Below are positions 54,991-64,000 of a DNA stretch of 64,000 bases, piece by piece. Position numbers and translations under genes: made by a program. The notes beneath the pieces are model-generated. The model did no database searches. It had not been told where the DNA came from and saw only the letters and a program-made list of their open reading frames with translations. The DNA is taken from assembly GCF_029962835.1 (NCBI RefSeq), contig NC_080574.1, positions 41,470,501-41,534,500 of the forward strand, read 5' to 3'. The stretch comes from Magnolia sinica. Its lineage: Eukaryota > Streptophyta > Magnoliopsida > Magnoliales > Magnoliaceae. The stretch's first letter is position 1. Each line of letters opens with the position of its first letter.

Positions 54991-55395
54991 GATATTTTAG
55001 ACATGATGAAACCAGGAGAGAGAGAGAGTAGCATACTGCTGCGGCTGTTGGAGAAGGGGAGTTGCGGTTGTTGCTGGTGCTTCTTCCTCTTACTGGCCGG
55101 AGTGGAAAAGGGAGATCGAGAGATGTTGGAGAGAGAGACTATTTCGGGATTTGGGGATGAGGCGTGCGATTTGGGAGGAAAAAAGGGTTTTGGGAGAAAT
55201 ATTGGCATGCGTGATTTAGGGATGGGGTGAGGCAAAAAGCCCTGATAACAATGTTTCTAGTAGTGAGAGAGACTGAGAGAGGACAGTAGAGAGATCAGAG
55301 TGAGAGGAAGAGAGAGAGACTGAGAGAGGGAAGGAAAGGATGCGTGAGAGACAGAGAGGATGCGTGAGAGACATCTATGGTATCAGTCCTTTCCT
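54991..55395. other. Purine-rich GAGAGA region
   Basis: GAGAGAGA blocks on the + strand (55010-55030, 55115-55140, 55260-55375). Ends near 55265 with TTTCTAGTAGTG, which would be a CACTA right end (CACTACTAGAAA in reverse), but no partner was found. Confidence 0.4.
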
Positions 55396-55439
55396 AATTT
55401 TCTGGTATTGACCATTGAATATTCTTTTTCTCTTTCTTC

Positions 55440-56235
55440 TATGATGGTTGTTGTTGACTAGGTGTTGGTCTACTCCTCTGCCTTGTCCTTTTAACTGCAA
55501 ACAAGTCATGAGGAAGCGCTGTATGTCTTGCTTAACTCATAAAGCCTTGTCCACTATCTCTGAGTATTTGTTGATATCTACACAACATAATTTTGTTTGG
55601 ATATTCTATTGAAGCTCTTATTCAAATATTGTTAACTTATAATCTTCATCTTCCATTATCTTCTGAACATACCTTTACAAATCTGTGAATTTCACCTCAT
55701 ATTAGGCTACAGACATGGAACCTTGTTATAATTTCATAAATTCTACCATCTTTTGGGTGCAGTATGCTTTCAGATAATGCTTCTCGTAAAATTTATCCTG
55801 GAATTCATTCTAGGTCTAAACATGTCCAACTGGAACCATCCGCTTAGCTACTCTCCACCACACACCAGCTTCACCTTGAAGGATAAACGTTGTAAGTTCG
55901 ACCTTCTGACTATCAGGGCAGTTCATAGCATCTAACATCTTCTCAATTCCTTTTAGCCAATCCTCAGCAATCAATGGATTGGAAGCACCATTAAAAATTG
56001 GAGGATGCAGTTTAGTGAATTTTTTAAGTAAATCCACTTCTCATGGTTGTTCGGGTCTGAACGGTGAGGAATTCTGATGATTATAGGGTGCCTACTCAAA
56101 TTAGTCAATATCTCCCACTGGGCAGTCAACTAGTCTAGTTGCTCCATCATTGGTGCAATCTGACTTAGTAGCCCAAAGACAGTGTCCTGGGGCTGAGCTC
56201 TAGGTTCAATGAAATTACCATGCATTATAGTAAGA
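55440..56235 (-). pseudogene. Ty3/gypsy gag remnant
   Basis: 56037-55816: LLKKFTKLHPPIFNGASNPL, IAEDWLKGIEKMLDAMNCPD, KVELTTFILQGEAGVWWRVA, the gypsy gag (PF03732-type) region with F-x-G-x-x-x-P-x-x-A-x-x-W and G-E-A-x-x-W-W. It continues after stops toward 55600: NEFQDKFYEKHYLKAY, QKMVEFMKL, QGSMSVA, YEVKFTDL, RYVQKI (F-x-x-x-F-x-x-x-Y-F; Q-G-x-M-x-V-x-E-Y). Several in-frame stops; only gag is present. Gag forms the particle that packages element RNA. Decayed fragment; no LTR was recognised around it. Confidence 0.75.
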
Positions 56236-56269
56236 GATAACGGGAATTGTGTGCTTGGTCCATGTTGCG

Positions 56270-57012
56270 TGTGAAATATAGTTTGAATAAATTGACAACT
56301 TTGAAAAACAAATAAATTTTCGAAAAGAAATTAGGATTTTGTATTTTGAAAAAAAATTGAAAAGTTCGACAACAAAAATGAGATTTTAAAAATAAAATAG
56401 AATTTGAGTAAATAATTGACAAGTTCGTTAAAAAAGAAAAATTGAAAAAGAAAATGGAGAAGTTCGAAAGATTAGAAATTTTGAAGAAAAATTGAGATTT
56501 TGACAAAAAACTAACTTTTTGAAAAGGAAAATTGAGAAGTAAAAATAAAAAATAAAAAATGGGATTGTTCAAAAGAAAATTGAAAATGTTTGAGAAAAAT
56601 AGAGAGATTTTTTTTAATTTTTTAAAAATAGAGATTTAAAAAAACATTGAGATTTTGAAAAAATAAAAATAAAAAAAATTGAAAGTTGAAAAAAAATGGT
56701 GCTTTTAAAAAAATGGCGTCTTGAAAATTTTAAGAAAATTGAATAAATTGATAAGTTCGAAAACAAAACAAATTTTTGGAAAAAAAATTGAGATTTTGAA
56801 ACAAAATTTAGAATTTGTATTTTGAAGAAAATTGAAAAGTTTGATAACAAAATTGAGATTTTTGTTAAAATTTTTGAAAAAGAAAAAAGAAAAATTAAGA
56901 TTAATAAATTGACATTTTGACATAAAATTGACATTTTGTAAAAGAAAATTTAGTTTAAAAAATTAATAATGATTAAAAAATGAGATTTAAAAAACACCGA
57001 GATTTCGACAAA
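56270..57012. repeat. A-rich degenerate tandem repeat (AAAATTGAGATTTTGA)
   Basis: About 740 bp of imperfect units around AAAATTGAGATTTTGAAAAA / AAATTGATAAGTTCG / AAAATTGACATTTTG, 15-45 bp apart. Phe/Lys-rich open frames here are composition artefacts. Confidence 0.75.
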
Positions 57013-57439
57013 AATTTAACATTCTGAAAAATAAAATTGATAAGTTAAAATTTTTTTACTGCATTAGCCCACCACAATGTTTGTATTTAATCTAAGCCGT
57101 CCATCCATTTTGACATTAATTTTAATGCACTAGCCCCAAAAAGTAGGTAAATTGAAAGCTCAAGTGGACCACACCATGGGAAACAGTGGAGATTAAGTGT
57201 CTTCTGTTGATTTCTGGTGTGGTCCATGTGAGCCTTCTATTTTCCAATTTTTTTAGGATAAAGCCCTAAAACATTAGTTGAATTTAATGAATGGCATAGA
57301 TAAATGATATATATTAGGGTGGGGCCGCATTTCATCTTAAATGGGTGGCCACGTTTTCTTCCAGCGCCCACATTTCGCGCCCACATTTCATTCCAGCGCC
57401 CCACCAAAAAGCCTTCTCGCTCCTTTCTCTCTATCTTCT

Positions 57440-57482
<43 letters not shown>

Positions 57483-57511
57483 TTGACTCCCCATCTCTCT
57501 CAATATCTCTT
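57013..57511. repeat. 499-bp tandem duplication, copy 1
   Basis: Starts AATTTAACATTCTGAAAAAT. Contains a GGGCCC-type phrase set (CATTAGCCCACCACAATG, AAGTGGACCACACCATGGG), GTGGCCACGTTTTCTTCC and a (CT)n run (57448-57478). Confidence 0.9.
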
Positions 57512-57939
57512 AATTTAACATTCTGAAAAATAAAATTTGATAAGTTAAAAAAAATTTAATGCATTAGCCCACCACAGTGTTTGTATTTAATCTAAGCCGT
57601 CCATCCATTTTGACATTAATTTTAATGCATTAGCCCCAAAAAGTAGGTAAATTGAAAGCTCAAGTGGACCATACCATGGGAAACAGTGGAGATTAAGTGC
57701 CTTCCGTTGATTTCTGGTGTGGTCCATGTGAGCCTTATATTTTCCAATTTTTTTAGGATAAAGCCCTAAAACCTTAGTTGAATTTAATGAATGACATAGA
57801 TAAATGATATATATTAGGGTGGGGCTACATTTCATCTTAAATGGGTGGCCACGTTTTCTTCCAGCGCCCACATTTCGCGCCCACATTTCATTCCAGCGCC
57901 CCACCAAAAAGCCACCTCGCTCCTTTCTCTCTATCTTCT

Positions 57940-57982
<43 letters not shown>

Positions 57983-58010
57983 TTGACTCCCCATCTCTCT
58001 CAATATCTCT
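57512..58010. repeat. 499-bp tandem duplication, copy 2
   Basis: Starts with the same AATTTAACATTCTGAAAAAT and ends at CAATATCTCT, nearly identical to copy 1 over its whole length, including the (CT)n run (57948-57978). The few differences (for example CACAATG/CACAGTG, GCCTTCTC/GCCACCTC) suggest a fairly recent event. Confidence 0.9.
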
Positions 58011-58548
58011 CCATCTCGAATCCCGACAAAAGCAACCCCATCCTCAACTCCCCATCTCTCTCCCTGCCGATCCTCATTTGGCCGAGCGGTGGTCCAAGGC
58101 CCTCCCTATCCATGCACCGCCTTCATTCCTCTCTCAATCATGACCTCTCTTTCTCTCTCTGAAGCTCGAATCAATTAGATTCACAAACGCGAGGTATATA
58201 TCTCTCTCTCTCTCTCTCGCCCTCTCAATCTCTCTCAATCTCAATGTTGATTTATGAATTTAGGGATTTAGTGATTTGTGGATTTCCAATTCGAATGTGG
58301 ACACTCATTTAGGGATTTGGGGATTTTAGGGCTTAAAGATTTGAATGTGGACCCTGAATTTGGTTTTTCTGATTTTACAAATTGGGGATTGGGGGATTTT
58401 AGGATTTTACAAAGGAGATAAACATGGGTTTCATAAATGGAATGTGTAGATTCTTTAAATTCGTATTCTTTTGTTCCTCTTTGTTCGAAAATCGATTTTA
58501 TGTAAATTAGGGTTCTATTTATGTCATTTTGTAGTTTTTTTTCCTCAG
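58011..58548. other. CT-rich then AT-rich sequence
   Basis: Promoter/5' leader-like CT-rich stretch (58130-58240) followed by GGGATTTGG/GGGGATTTTAG-type phrases (58260-58400). No coding region was recognised downstream, so a gene start is not supported. Confidence 0.35.
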
Positions 58549-58609
58549 GGCACGTTTGGTTACAACAAATATCATGAAATTCAGGATATTTGTTGCAGCC
58601 AAACGCACC
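58549..58609. mobile_element. 61-bp palindromic MITE-like hairpin
   Basis: GGCACGTTTGGTTACAACAA then ATATCATGAAATTCAGGATA then TTTGTTGCAGCCAAACGCAC: near-perfect inverted repeat about position 58579. GTTTGG-type ends recall very short hAT-like MITEs. No target duplication was confirmed. Confidence 0.7.
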
Positions 58610-59826
58610 TTTCAAAATTGGATTATATCAGTTGCAATTAATCTAAGGCAGGCGTTATTGTGATTAGGGATGTCCATGTTATAATTTCTAGAAATTATGA
58701 TGTTTCTCAATGTAGGTGAGTATAAGATAATTTTGTTATTGGTGGTTCCTTTGTGTCTATGGGTGTTAAGTGCCCGAATTCGGGCCAGGCTGCCACCTGC
58801 TATTTAGTTGGTCCTGAAAGTCAGGCCTAGGCATGGCCTGTAGATTGATTGAGCCTGAATCGAGGTCCTGTGTCTACTATAAATGGTTTATTGTCTGATG
58901 GACCGAATGGATCATGGGTCGTGGACACTTTCAAAGCCAAGAGGGATAAAAATTAGTCCCGACAAAGTGGGTATTGAACGCCCACCATTAAAAATAACAT
59001 TCATAGAAGTTTTCAATGTTGAATGAGTGTAACCATTTAAAGCATTCAATGTTGAATGAGCGCAACCTCACATGCTTTGACCTGAAAAAGAAGCAAATCA
59101 TTCCATATAAATGGTACCATGTAACAAGAGAAGCTCTGTTTCTTACTTGTTTTTTGCTAGGAACAAATTGAAACATGTGAGGTCTTTCCTGCATAACAAA
59201 TGGTAAACAATGTCGAAACTAGACCAAGGAAGATGATCATATAGTGACAGTCAACACAAATGAGTATATAAAGATGATGCAAGTATATCATGTAATTAGC
59301 AATTTGGCAACTGAATAAAATTGTTTATGGAACACAAAATCTCATTTTCTAAAAGACTCTAATTATCCAAAAGAAAATAAATAGTCCTGCAAGTCTGCAC
59401 CGTTCAAATGCTAACTGATACTACAGTAGAATTATAAAACACATGCAACTTTTTTAAATAATATGTACTATAGGGAAGGTGGAAGAGAGTCAATCATCTG
59501 CACACAACTTATTCTACTCATAACTATAGAGTCATTCTAAACCTCCTTGAGTTGTGGATGTCTTATGGTTAGTTTACAATATTCTTGGAAATGTCACATC
59601 ATTTTGTTATTCATGGCTAAACTAAGAAATCTCGCATCAAAACCTTTCTCATGAGTCTCATGATCTTTCTCTTTAAACTGTAGAATCACAGATAGATTTA
59701 GATATAGACAACGTACAATAATTGAATCAACAAGTAGACTGAAGTCCTTTTAAGAATTTTTTTTATATATGTGTGGACCAGTTGGTCAACAAGTGGATTT
59801 TCTTAATCATTTTTATTAATTGACAG
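58610..59826. other. Intergenic or intron-like sequence
   Basis: No gene recognised. Low-confidence phrases at 58760-58880 (GGGCCAGGCTGCC, TCAGGCCTAGGCATGGCC) resemble LTR or element ends. Confidence 0.35.
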
Positions 59827-59955
59827 GATGGAGTGGAGGACAATTTTGCCATTGTTTTTGCAGCTATGGGAGTCAACATGGAGACAGCTCAGTTCTTCAA
59901 ACGTGATTTTAAAGAAAATGGTTCAATGAAGAGAGTGACCCTTTTTCTAAACTTG
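59827..59955 (+). pseudogene. V-type H+-ATPase subunit B, single exon
   Basis: Acceptor TTGACAG (59826), then 43 codons: [43 protein letters not shown], donor GTATCT at 59956. It is almost identical to the plant VHA-B segment [20 protein letters not shown]. Subunit B is the noncatalytic nucleotide-binding subunit of the V1 head that acidifies vacuoles. Two changes stand out: RDFE to RDFK and SMER to SMKR, in a stretch otherwise invariant. No neighbouring VHA-B exons were recognised on either side, apart from a doubtful EGQFDRYLHE-like scrap at about 61318-61347 (family EGQIYIDRQLHN). Most likely a decayed or captured fragment. Confidence 0.8.
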
Positions 59956-60585
59956 GTATCTTGATTAGCTTTAATATAACCCATTATCATGGTGTTTATA
60001 TTATTATTACTATATTAGCCATTGACCGTCTTATGTTTACTTCAATTGGTGCAAATTAATGAAAAGATCCTGATTAGTTGTTGGGTTGAAACTTGCTTTT
60101 CTTGATGTCTGCTTGTATTGTTGCTTGCATAATGCCTCCCTTCAGTAATAGGAATGTTCAAAGTGGCTTGGCCTCGAACACCTACAAGTACATTTTAGTT
60201 ACTCATATGTAGGTTCATATAATTTACTTACATTAAGTTCATGCAACAAACAAAATAAGCTTATATATTGCCCACTTCCTACTTATTTCATATCAATGAA
60301 GAAAAATAATCATTTAATATGAAATTTGACAAAGAGGAAACTAGATGAGTATATAGATAAACAGATTTTGGCTCAGGGGATTGAAGTGATTTGTTAGACA
60401 AGATCTACATTAGCTGACCAAAGTCAATCTACAACAGGTCATTATGGTTTCAATGTTTACATCACTACTTGATGGGTTTCTACAAGAATTGACCTTCAAA
60501 ATTTATTAATATCTGATAGTTATCGACTTCTGATACTTTCATGACTTGTTTTCATAGTCACATTTTACTGTCTTATAATTATATG
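59956..60585. other. Intergenic, nothing recognised
   Basis: AT-rich; no gene, repeat or RNA recognised. Confidence 0.4.

Positions 60586-60642
<57 letters not shown>
60586..60642. repeat. (CT)n microsatellite
   Basis: About 28 CT units with one interruption. Confidence 0.95.
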
Positions 60643-60646
<4 letters not shown>

Positions 60647-61463
60647 ATTGATCTATTTCCAATGCAACAACACTAATTTCTTTTTGGATTTTTATAATTT
60701 GTTTGATCTTCCCATGATTCTTTAACTTTTGCAGTTGTGTTTTTTTTTTTTTTTAGCTTAAATCTAAATTGCAGTCACATGTATTTTGAAATATAAAATA
60801 TCTTAGAAAATGATCTTTTTGGACGTTTTTAGGTTCCCTCTCTTAAATTATAGAATAAATGGCTTGAATAATTCAGGATGTTTTCTGAATCAAGAATAGT
60901 CCGCAATTTAAAAATTGATGAATCTGGCAAATGCAGACTGTTTCTCTTGTAATGTTTTCCTTTTGCCTGTCAACAGGTGTTATCATGTATTTATTTCCAA
61001 GTGGATAAAATAAAAAATTTGATGTCCTAGTTTGTGTCCTTTATATATGTGGACATACTAGTGCATCTTTCCCACATGGTAGTGAAGCAACCATTTATGG
61101 AAAAATTGAAATCCCTCATAATTTGAAAAAAATAAATAATTTTTGACCAAAAAAGATTGAAAATTAAATAATTCTGACATTCTTGTGTCGTTTGTACTAT
61201 TTAGGTACCAATTCTCTCGGGGGCTTATATTGGGGTTTTTGCCCAAATGTATCTTTGGTTCACATTTTACTATAAGTCATCCAATTTTATTTATTTTTTT
61301 GAATAAGAATTTTAGGCTGAAGGTCAGTTTGATAGATATCTACATGAGTATTTTAATTGCTTGAGATCTAATTAGGAGATTTGCCTTCCATCCAGGTGGG
61401 CCACAACTCTATAAGTCACATTGGAGAATCTCCTTCTGATCAACTGGAGGAAGATAGATAATT
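60643..61463. other. AT-rich spacer before the second telomere-like array
   Basis: Nothing certain. The only candidate is the weak VHA-B-like scrap at about 61318-61347. Confidence 0.4.
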
Positions 61464-62937
61464 CCTAAACCCTAAACCCTAAACATAAACCTATACTTGA
61501 AAACCCAAACCTAAACCCAATCCCGAACCTGAACCCAATTTCCTAAACCTAAATCTTAACCTATTCTCAATTCCCTAAAGCTATAACTTATAACCTAAAC
61601 CTAAACCTATAACCTAAAACCTATACCTAAACCTAAAACCTAAATGTATTCTCAAATCCCTAAACGTAAACTTACACCTAATCCTAATCTCAACACCCTA
61701 ACCTAAACCTAAACCTAAACTTGAAAACCCAAACCTAAACCCAATCCTGAACCCGAACCTGATTTCCTAAACCTAAACCTTAACATATTATCAATTCCCT
61801 AAAGCTATAACCTATAACCTATAACCTAAACATAAACCTTAACCAAAACCTATAACCTATAACCTATAACCTATAACCTAAACCTATAACCTAAAACCTA
61901 AAACCTAAAACCTAAACCTTAACCTAAACCTAAAACCTAAACCTTAACCTAAACCTAAAACCTAAACCTATAAACTAAAACCTAAAACCTAAACCAAAAC
62001 CTAAAACCTAAATGTATTTTTAAATCCCTAAACCTAAACTTACACCTAATCCTAATCTCAACTCCCTAACCTAAACCTAAACCTAAACTTGAAAACCCAC
62101 ACCTAAACCCGATCCCGAACCCGAACCCGATTTCCTAAACCTAAACTTATAACCTTAACCTAAACCTATTCTTAAATCCCAAAACCTATAACCTAAACCT
62201 AAACCTAAACCTAAAACTTAACCTATAACCTAAACCTTAACCTATAACCTAAACTTATAACCTAAACTCAATTTCCTAAACCTTAACCTATAACCTAACC
62301 TAAACCTAAACCTATAACCCGAACCTGATTTCCTAAACCTAAACCTTAACGTATTCTCAAATCCCTAAACCTAAACCTACACCTAATCCTAATTTCAACT
62401 CCTTAACCTAAACCTAAACTTGAGAATCCAAACCTAAACCCAATCCTGAACCCGAACCCAATTTCCTAAACCTAAACTTATAACCTTAACCTAAACCTAT
62501 TCTCAAATCCCAAAACCTATAACCTAAACCTATAACCTATATAACCTTAACCTAAACCTAAAACTTAACCTATAACCTAAACCTTAACCTATAACCTTAA
62601 CTTATAACCTAAACCTATAACCTAAACTCAATTTCCTAAACCTTAACCTATAACCTAACCTAAACCTAAACCTATAACCCGAACCCAATTTCCTAAACCT
62701 AAACCTTAACGTATTCTCAAATCCCTAAACCTAAACCTTAACGTATTCTCAAATCCCTAAACCTAAACCTACACCTACACTTAACCTAATCTCAACTCCC
62801 TAAGCTAAACCTAAACCTAAACTTGAAAACCCAAACCTAAACCCGATCCCGAACCCGAACCCAATTTCCTAAACCTAAACTTATAACCTTAACCTAAACT
62901 TATTCTCAAATCCCAAAACCTATAACCTAAACCTAAA
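61464..62937 (-). repeat. Second telomere-like array, inverted (CCTAAA on + strand)
   Basis: About 1.5 kb of CCTAAA, CCTATAA and CCTAAAA units, i.e. the same repeat as 45.5-48.0 kb on the other strand. It begins with two perfect plant telomere units (CCCTAAACCCTAAAC). The same rare landmarks occur reversed: CTTGAAAACCC (61496, 61720, 62088, 62822, variant at 62419), CCTAATCCTAATCTCAAC, CGAACCCGATTTCC and TATTCTCAAATCCCTAAAC. Confidence 0.85.
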
Positions 62938-63015
62938 CTCATTCTTTTGAAAAATAGAAAAATGAGAATATTAGTAAATATGGATTTTCTTGTTAAGAAG
63001 AAAATAGAAGATGGA
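62938..63015 (-). repeat. Inverted copy of the 49690-49768 segment
   Basis: AAACTCATTCTTTTGAAAAA to TTCTTGTTAAGAAGAAAATA is the reverse complement of the 49.7-kb segment. It abuts the array directly here, while at 49.7 kb the array ends 1.7 kb away. Confidence 0.85.
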
Positions 63016-63071
63016 TTGAAAAAACATAAAAAAGATTTTTTTTTCTTCTTTTTCGCTTCAAGAGAGAGAGA

Positions 63072-63175
63072 CTAAGCTAACAATGAGCTTCTTTCAAAGG
63101 ATCAATTGGTTTTGTTTCACAATAAACCAAACTTTACAACTAAGCTAACAATGAGCTTCTATCAAATGATCAAAA
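63072..63175. repeat. Short direct repeat, ~67 bp period
   Basis: CTAAGCTAACAATGAGCTTC occurs at 63072 and 63139, each followed by TCAAA(G/T)GATCAA. A local duplication at the downstream edge of the copia remnant. Confidence 0.8.
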
Positions 63176-63520
63176 TTGATAGCACTCTTACCTAAAAAGT
63201 ATTGAAGGTCTTTAAAGTCCTTTATCTTAAAATTTTGAGAGAGATTTTTCAAAATTTTCACATATCCTACAACACCACTTGTGATGATCAAATTATCTAT
63301 GTCAACAACACAAAGTTTCATTTATATATTTCTTCATAAAAGTGCATGTATTAGTAAAAGGGAAAATAAAATCACTTGAAGAAAGTATTCTCTAACCTTT
63401 GTAACCAAGCTTTAGATGCTTGTTTTAGATCATGGAGTGCCTTTTTTGGTTTGCATGCATGCCTTAGCTTCATATGATCATAATATTCCATAGGTTGATT
63501 AATATATATGATGAAACCCT
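63160..63520 (-). pseudogene. Ty1/copia reverse transcriptase remnant
   Basis: Read from 63515: YINQPMEYYDHMKLRHACK, PKKALHDLKQASKAWLQRLE, a frame change, then CVVDIDNLIITSGVVGYVKI, LKNLSQNFKIKDFKDLQYFL, GKSAINFD. These match the copia RT landmarks K-L-x-K-x-L-Y-G-L-K-Q-A-x-R-x-W, the YVDD box (here VVDIDN, the second catalytic Asp lost) and F-x-I-K-D-L-G-x-L-x-Y-F-L-G. About 110 residues of a ~250-residue domain are left. No LTR, integrase or RNase H is visible next to it. Confidence 0.8.
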
Positions 63521-63728
63521 ACTCTCTCACAGCAGTGTGACAATAACAGCATTCCAGATATGCATATCCTTTATCTTTCTTGTATGTAGTTACATGTCGA
63601 ATTTCTTCGTTCTTTGATTCATTACACTCAATTCAGGTATGGTTTGTACCAATTCAAGAGACTGTACATTAGGCATTCAATATATAAGACTAGAGTGAGA
63701 CTGATTAGGCATTTAAATGTGTTGCAAG
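63521..63728. other. Likely intron or 5' flank of the glycosylase gene
   Basis: No coding block was recognised. It ends in the AG acceptor at 63727-63728. Confidence 0.45.
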
Positions 63729-63811
63729 ATGTTGTTTGAATTGCTTATCCTAACAGGTGCACAAGTTGGGATGGATCGGACTTCTATCTTGAGAAAATGT
63801 CATGATTTCAG
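63729..63811 (+). CDS. DNA-3-methyladenine glycosylase I family, internal exon
   Basis: Between the acceptor TTGCAAG and the donor AG/GTAGTT (63812) lies MLFELLILTGAQVGMDRTSI, LRKCHDFR. It matches the Tag-family segment xLFELLxLxGAQxGxDWTxxLKKRxxFREAF, which contributes to the helix-hairpin-helix glycosylase fold. These enzymes remove 3-methyladenine from alkylated DNA, starting base excision repair. The usual Trp before TS is Arg here (MDRTS for SDWTS). The exon ends with two bases of a codon that is completed by the next exon. Earlier exons, including the zinc-binding CxWV N-terminus, were not recognised in the window. Confidence 0.8.
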
Positions 63812-63895
63812 GTAGTTATTATTGTAATGGAAAGTTAAAAAATTAAAAGAGAGAGAGATAATGAATTCATGGAAATAAAAGTTCTTTATCATTAG

Positions 63896-64000
63896 GGCTG
63901 CTTTCGCCGGGTTTGATGCAGAAATCGTCGCTAACTTCACAGAAAGGCAAATAGCATCAGTGGCCACAGATTACAACCTGGATTTAAACAAGGTTCGAGG
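63896..64000 (+). CDS. DNA-3-methyladenine glycosylase I family, next exon (cut by window end)
   Basis: The acceptor ATCATTAG (63888-63895) is followed by AAFAGFDAEIVANFTERQIA, SVATDYNLDLNKVRG running off the edge. The first G completes an Arg codon from the previous exon, giving DFR-AAFAGFDAE, which parallels FREAFSGFDAExVxxFTEKxIxSIxxxYxIDxxxVR of plant Tag-like glycosylases. No stop or shift occurs in either exon, and the 84-bp intron has normal borders. The gene is therefore probably intact to the right. It is the only likely functional host gene in view. Confidence 0.85.

Noticed and set aside
54978..55235. Open frames on both strands in the GA-rich region
   Set aside because: Low-complexity composition, no recognised domain, and a neighbouring MITE cluster. 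Support is too weak for a gene.
55255..55266. TTTCTAGTAGTG as a right CACTA end for the 44222 or 38119 termini
   Set aside because: Its subterminal sequence shares nothing with the GCTACG/GCGACG motifs of either left end, and only 12 bp match.
56225..56934. Phe/Lys-rich open frames that look like membrane proteins
   Set aside because: They are a by-product of the A/T-rich degenerate tandem repeat. There is no start context or conserved motif.
57237..58162. Several Ser/Leu- or Arg/Glu-rich frames in the 499-bp repeats
   Set aside because: They derive from the (CT)n runs and occur in both copies in several frames. Not genes.
61318..61347. A second V-ATPase B exon (EGQFDRYLHE-like)
   Set aside because: Only about ten residues with a two-residue gap, and the sequence after it does not continue the family. 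Noted but not called.
44222..62937. A single large CACTA element carrying both telomere-like arrays
   Set aside because: No matching right terminus or target duplication was found, and no transposase lies between. Kept only as an open possibility.
1..64000. CRISPR arrays, bacterial operons, rRNA or tRNA genes
   Set aside because: Repeats lack the CRISPR repeat-spacer pattern, the coding content is eukaryotic, and no tRNA- or rRNA-like sequences were recognised by eye.

Overview
This is plant nuclear DNA: spliceosomal exons with plant-type proteins, plant L1-type LINEs, Ty3/gypsy and Ty1/copia remnants, CACTA ends and telomere-like (TTTAGG) arrays. The repeated GGTGGGCCCCAC-type dispersed elements recall magnoliid genomes such as Liriodendron, Magnolia or Cinnamomum, but that placement rests on memory and is tentative. 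The window is repeat-dominated, probably heterochromatic, and contains one likely live host gene, cut by the right edge.

Region 1 (1-15.8 kb): the tail of a Ty3/gypsy polyprotein with its downstream LTR-like sequence, two broken LINEs on the minus strand (A, B), a cluster of small terminal-inverted-repeat elements (6.5-8.8 kb), and a more complete minus-strand LINE (C) with an RRM-type ORF1.

Region 2 (15.8-38.1 kb): a FAR1/FRS-like (MULE-transposase-derived) gene on the minus strand has been split into three pieces by LINE-D and LINE-F. Each split has matching target-site duplications. LINE-E is nested inside ORF1 of LINE-D, and a 2.1-kb LTR-like element is nested inside ORF2 of LINE-F. The insertion order can be read directly: FAR1-like gene, then D and F, then E in D and the LTR-like element in F. 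A CACTA-like end cuts the FAR1-like gene on its 5' side.

Region 3 (38.1-50.5 kb): the CACTA-like end, a last exon of a double-domain DJ-1 protein, other unassigned exon-like blocks, a second CACTA end with about 0.9 kb of palindromic subterminal repeats, a 2.5-kb telomere-like array, seven copies of a ~166-bp tandem repeat with open minus-strand reading, and an exon fragment of the RNA polymerase V largest subunit (NRPE1).

Region 4 (50.5-64 kb): short elements, a PPR fragment, a gypsy gag remnant, an A-rich degenerate repeat, a 499-bp tandem duplication, one V-ATPase subunit B exon, a second telomere-like array in inverted orientation, a copia RT remnant, and at the edge two in-frame spliced exons of a DNA-3-methyladenine glycosylase. 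No prokaryotic features (operons, CRISPR) and no tRNA or rRNA genes were seen. I found no convincing new functional system. The most notable structures are the layered FAR1/LINE insertion and the pair of inverted telomere-like arrays.
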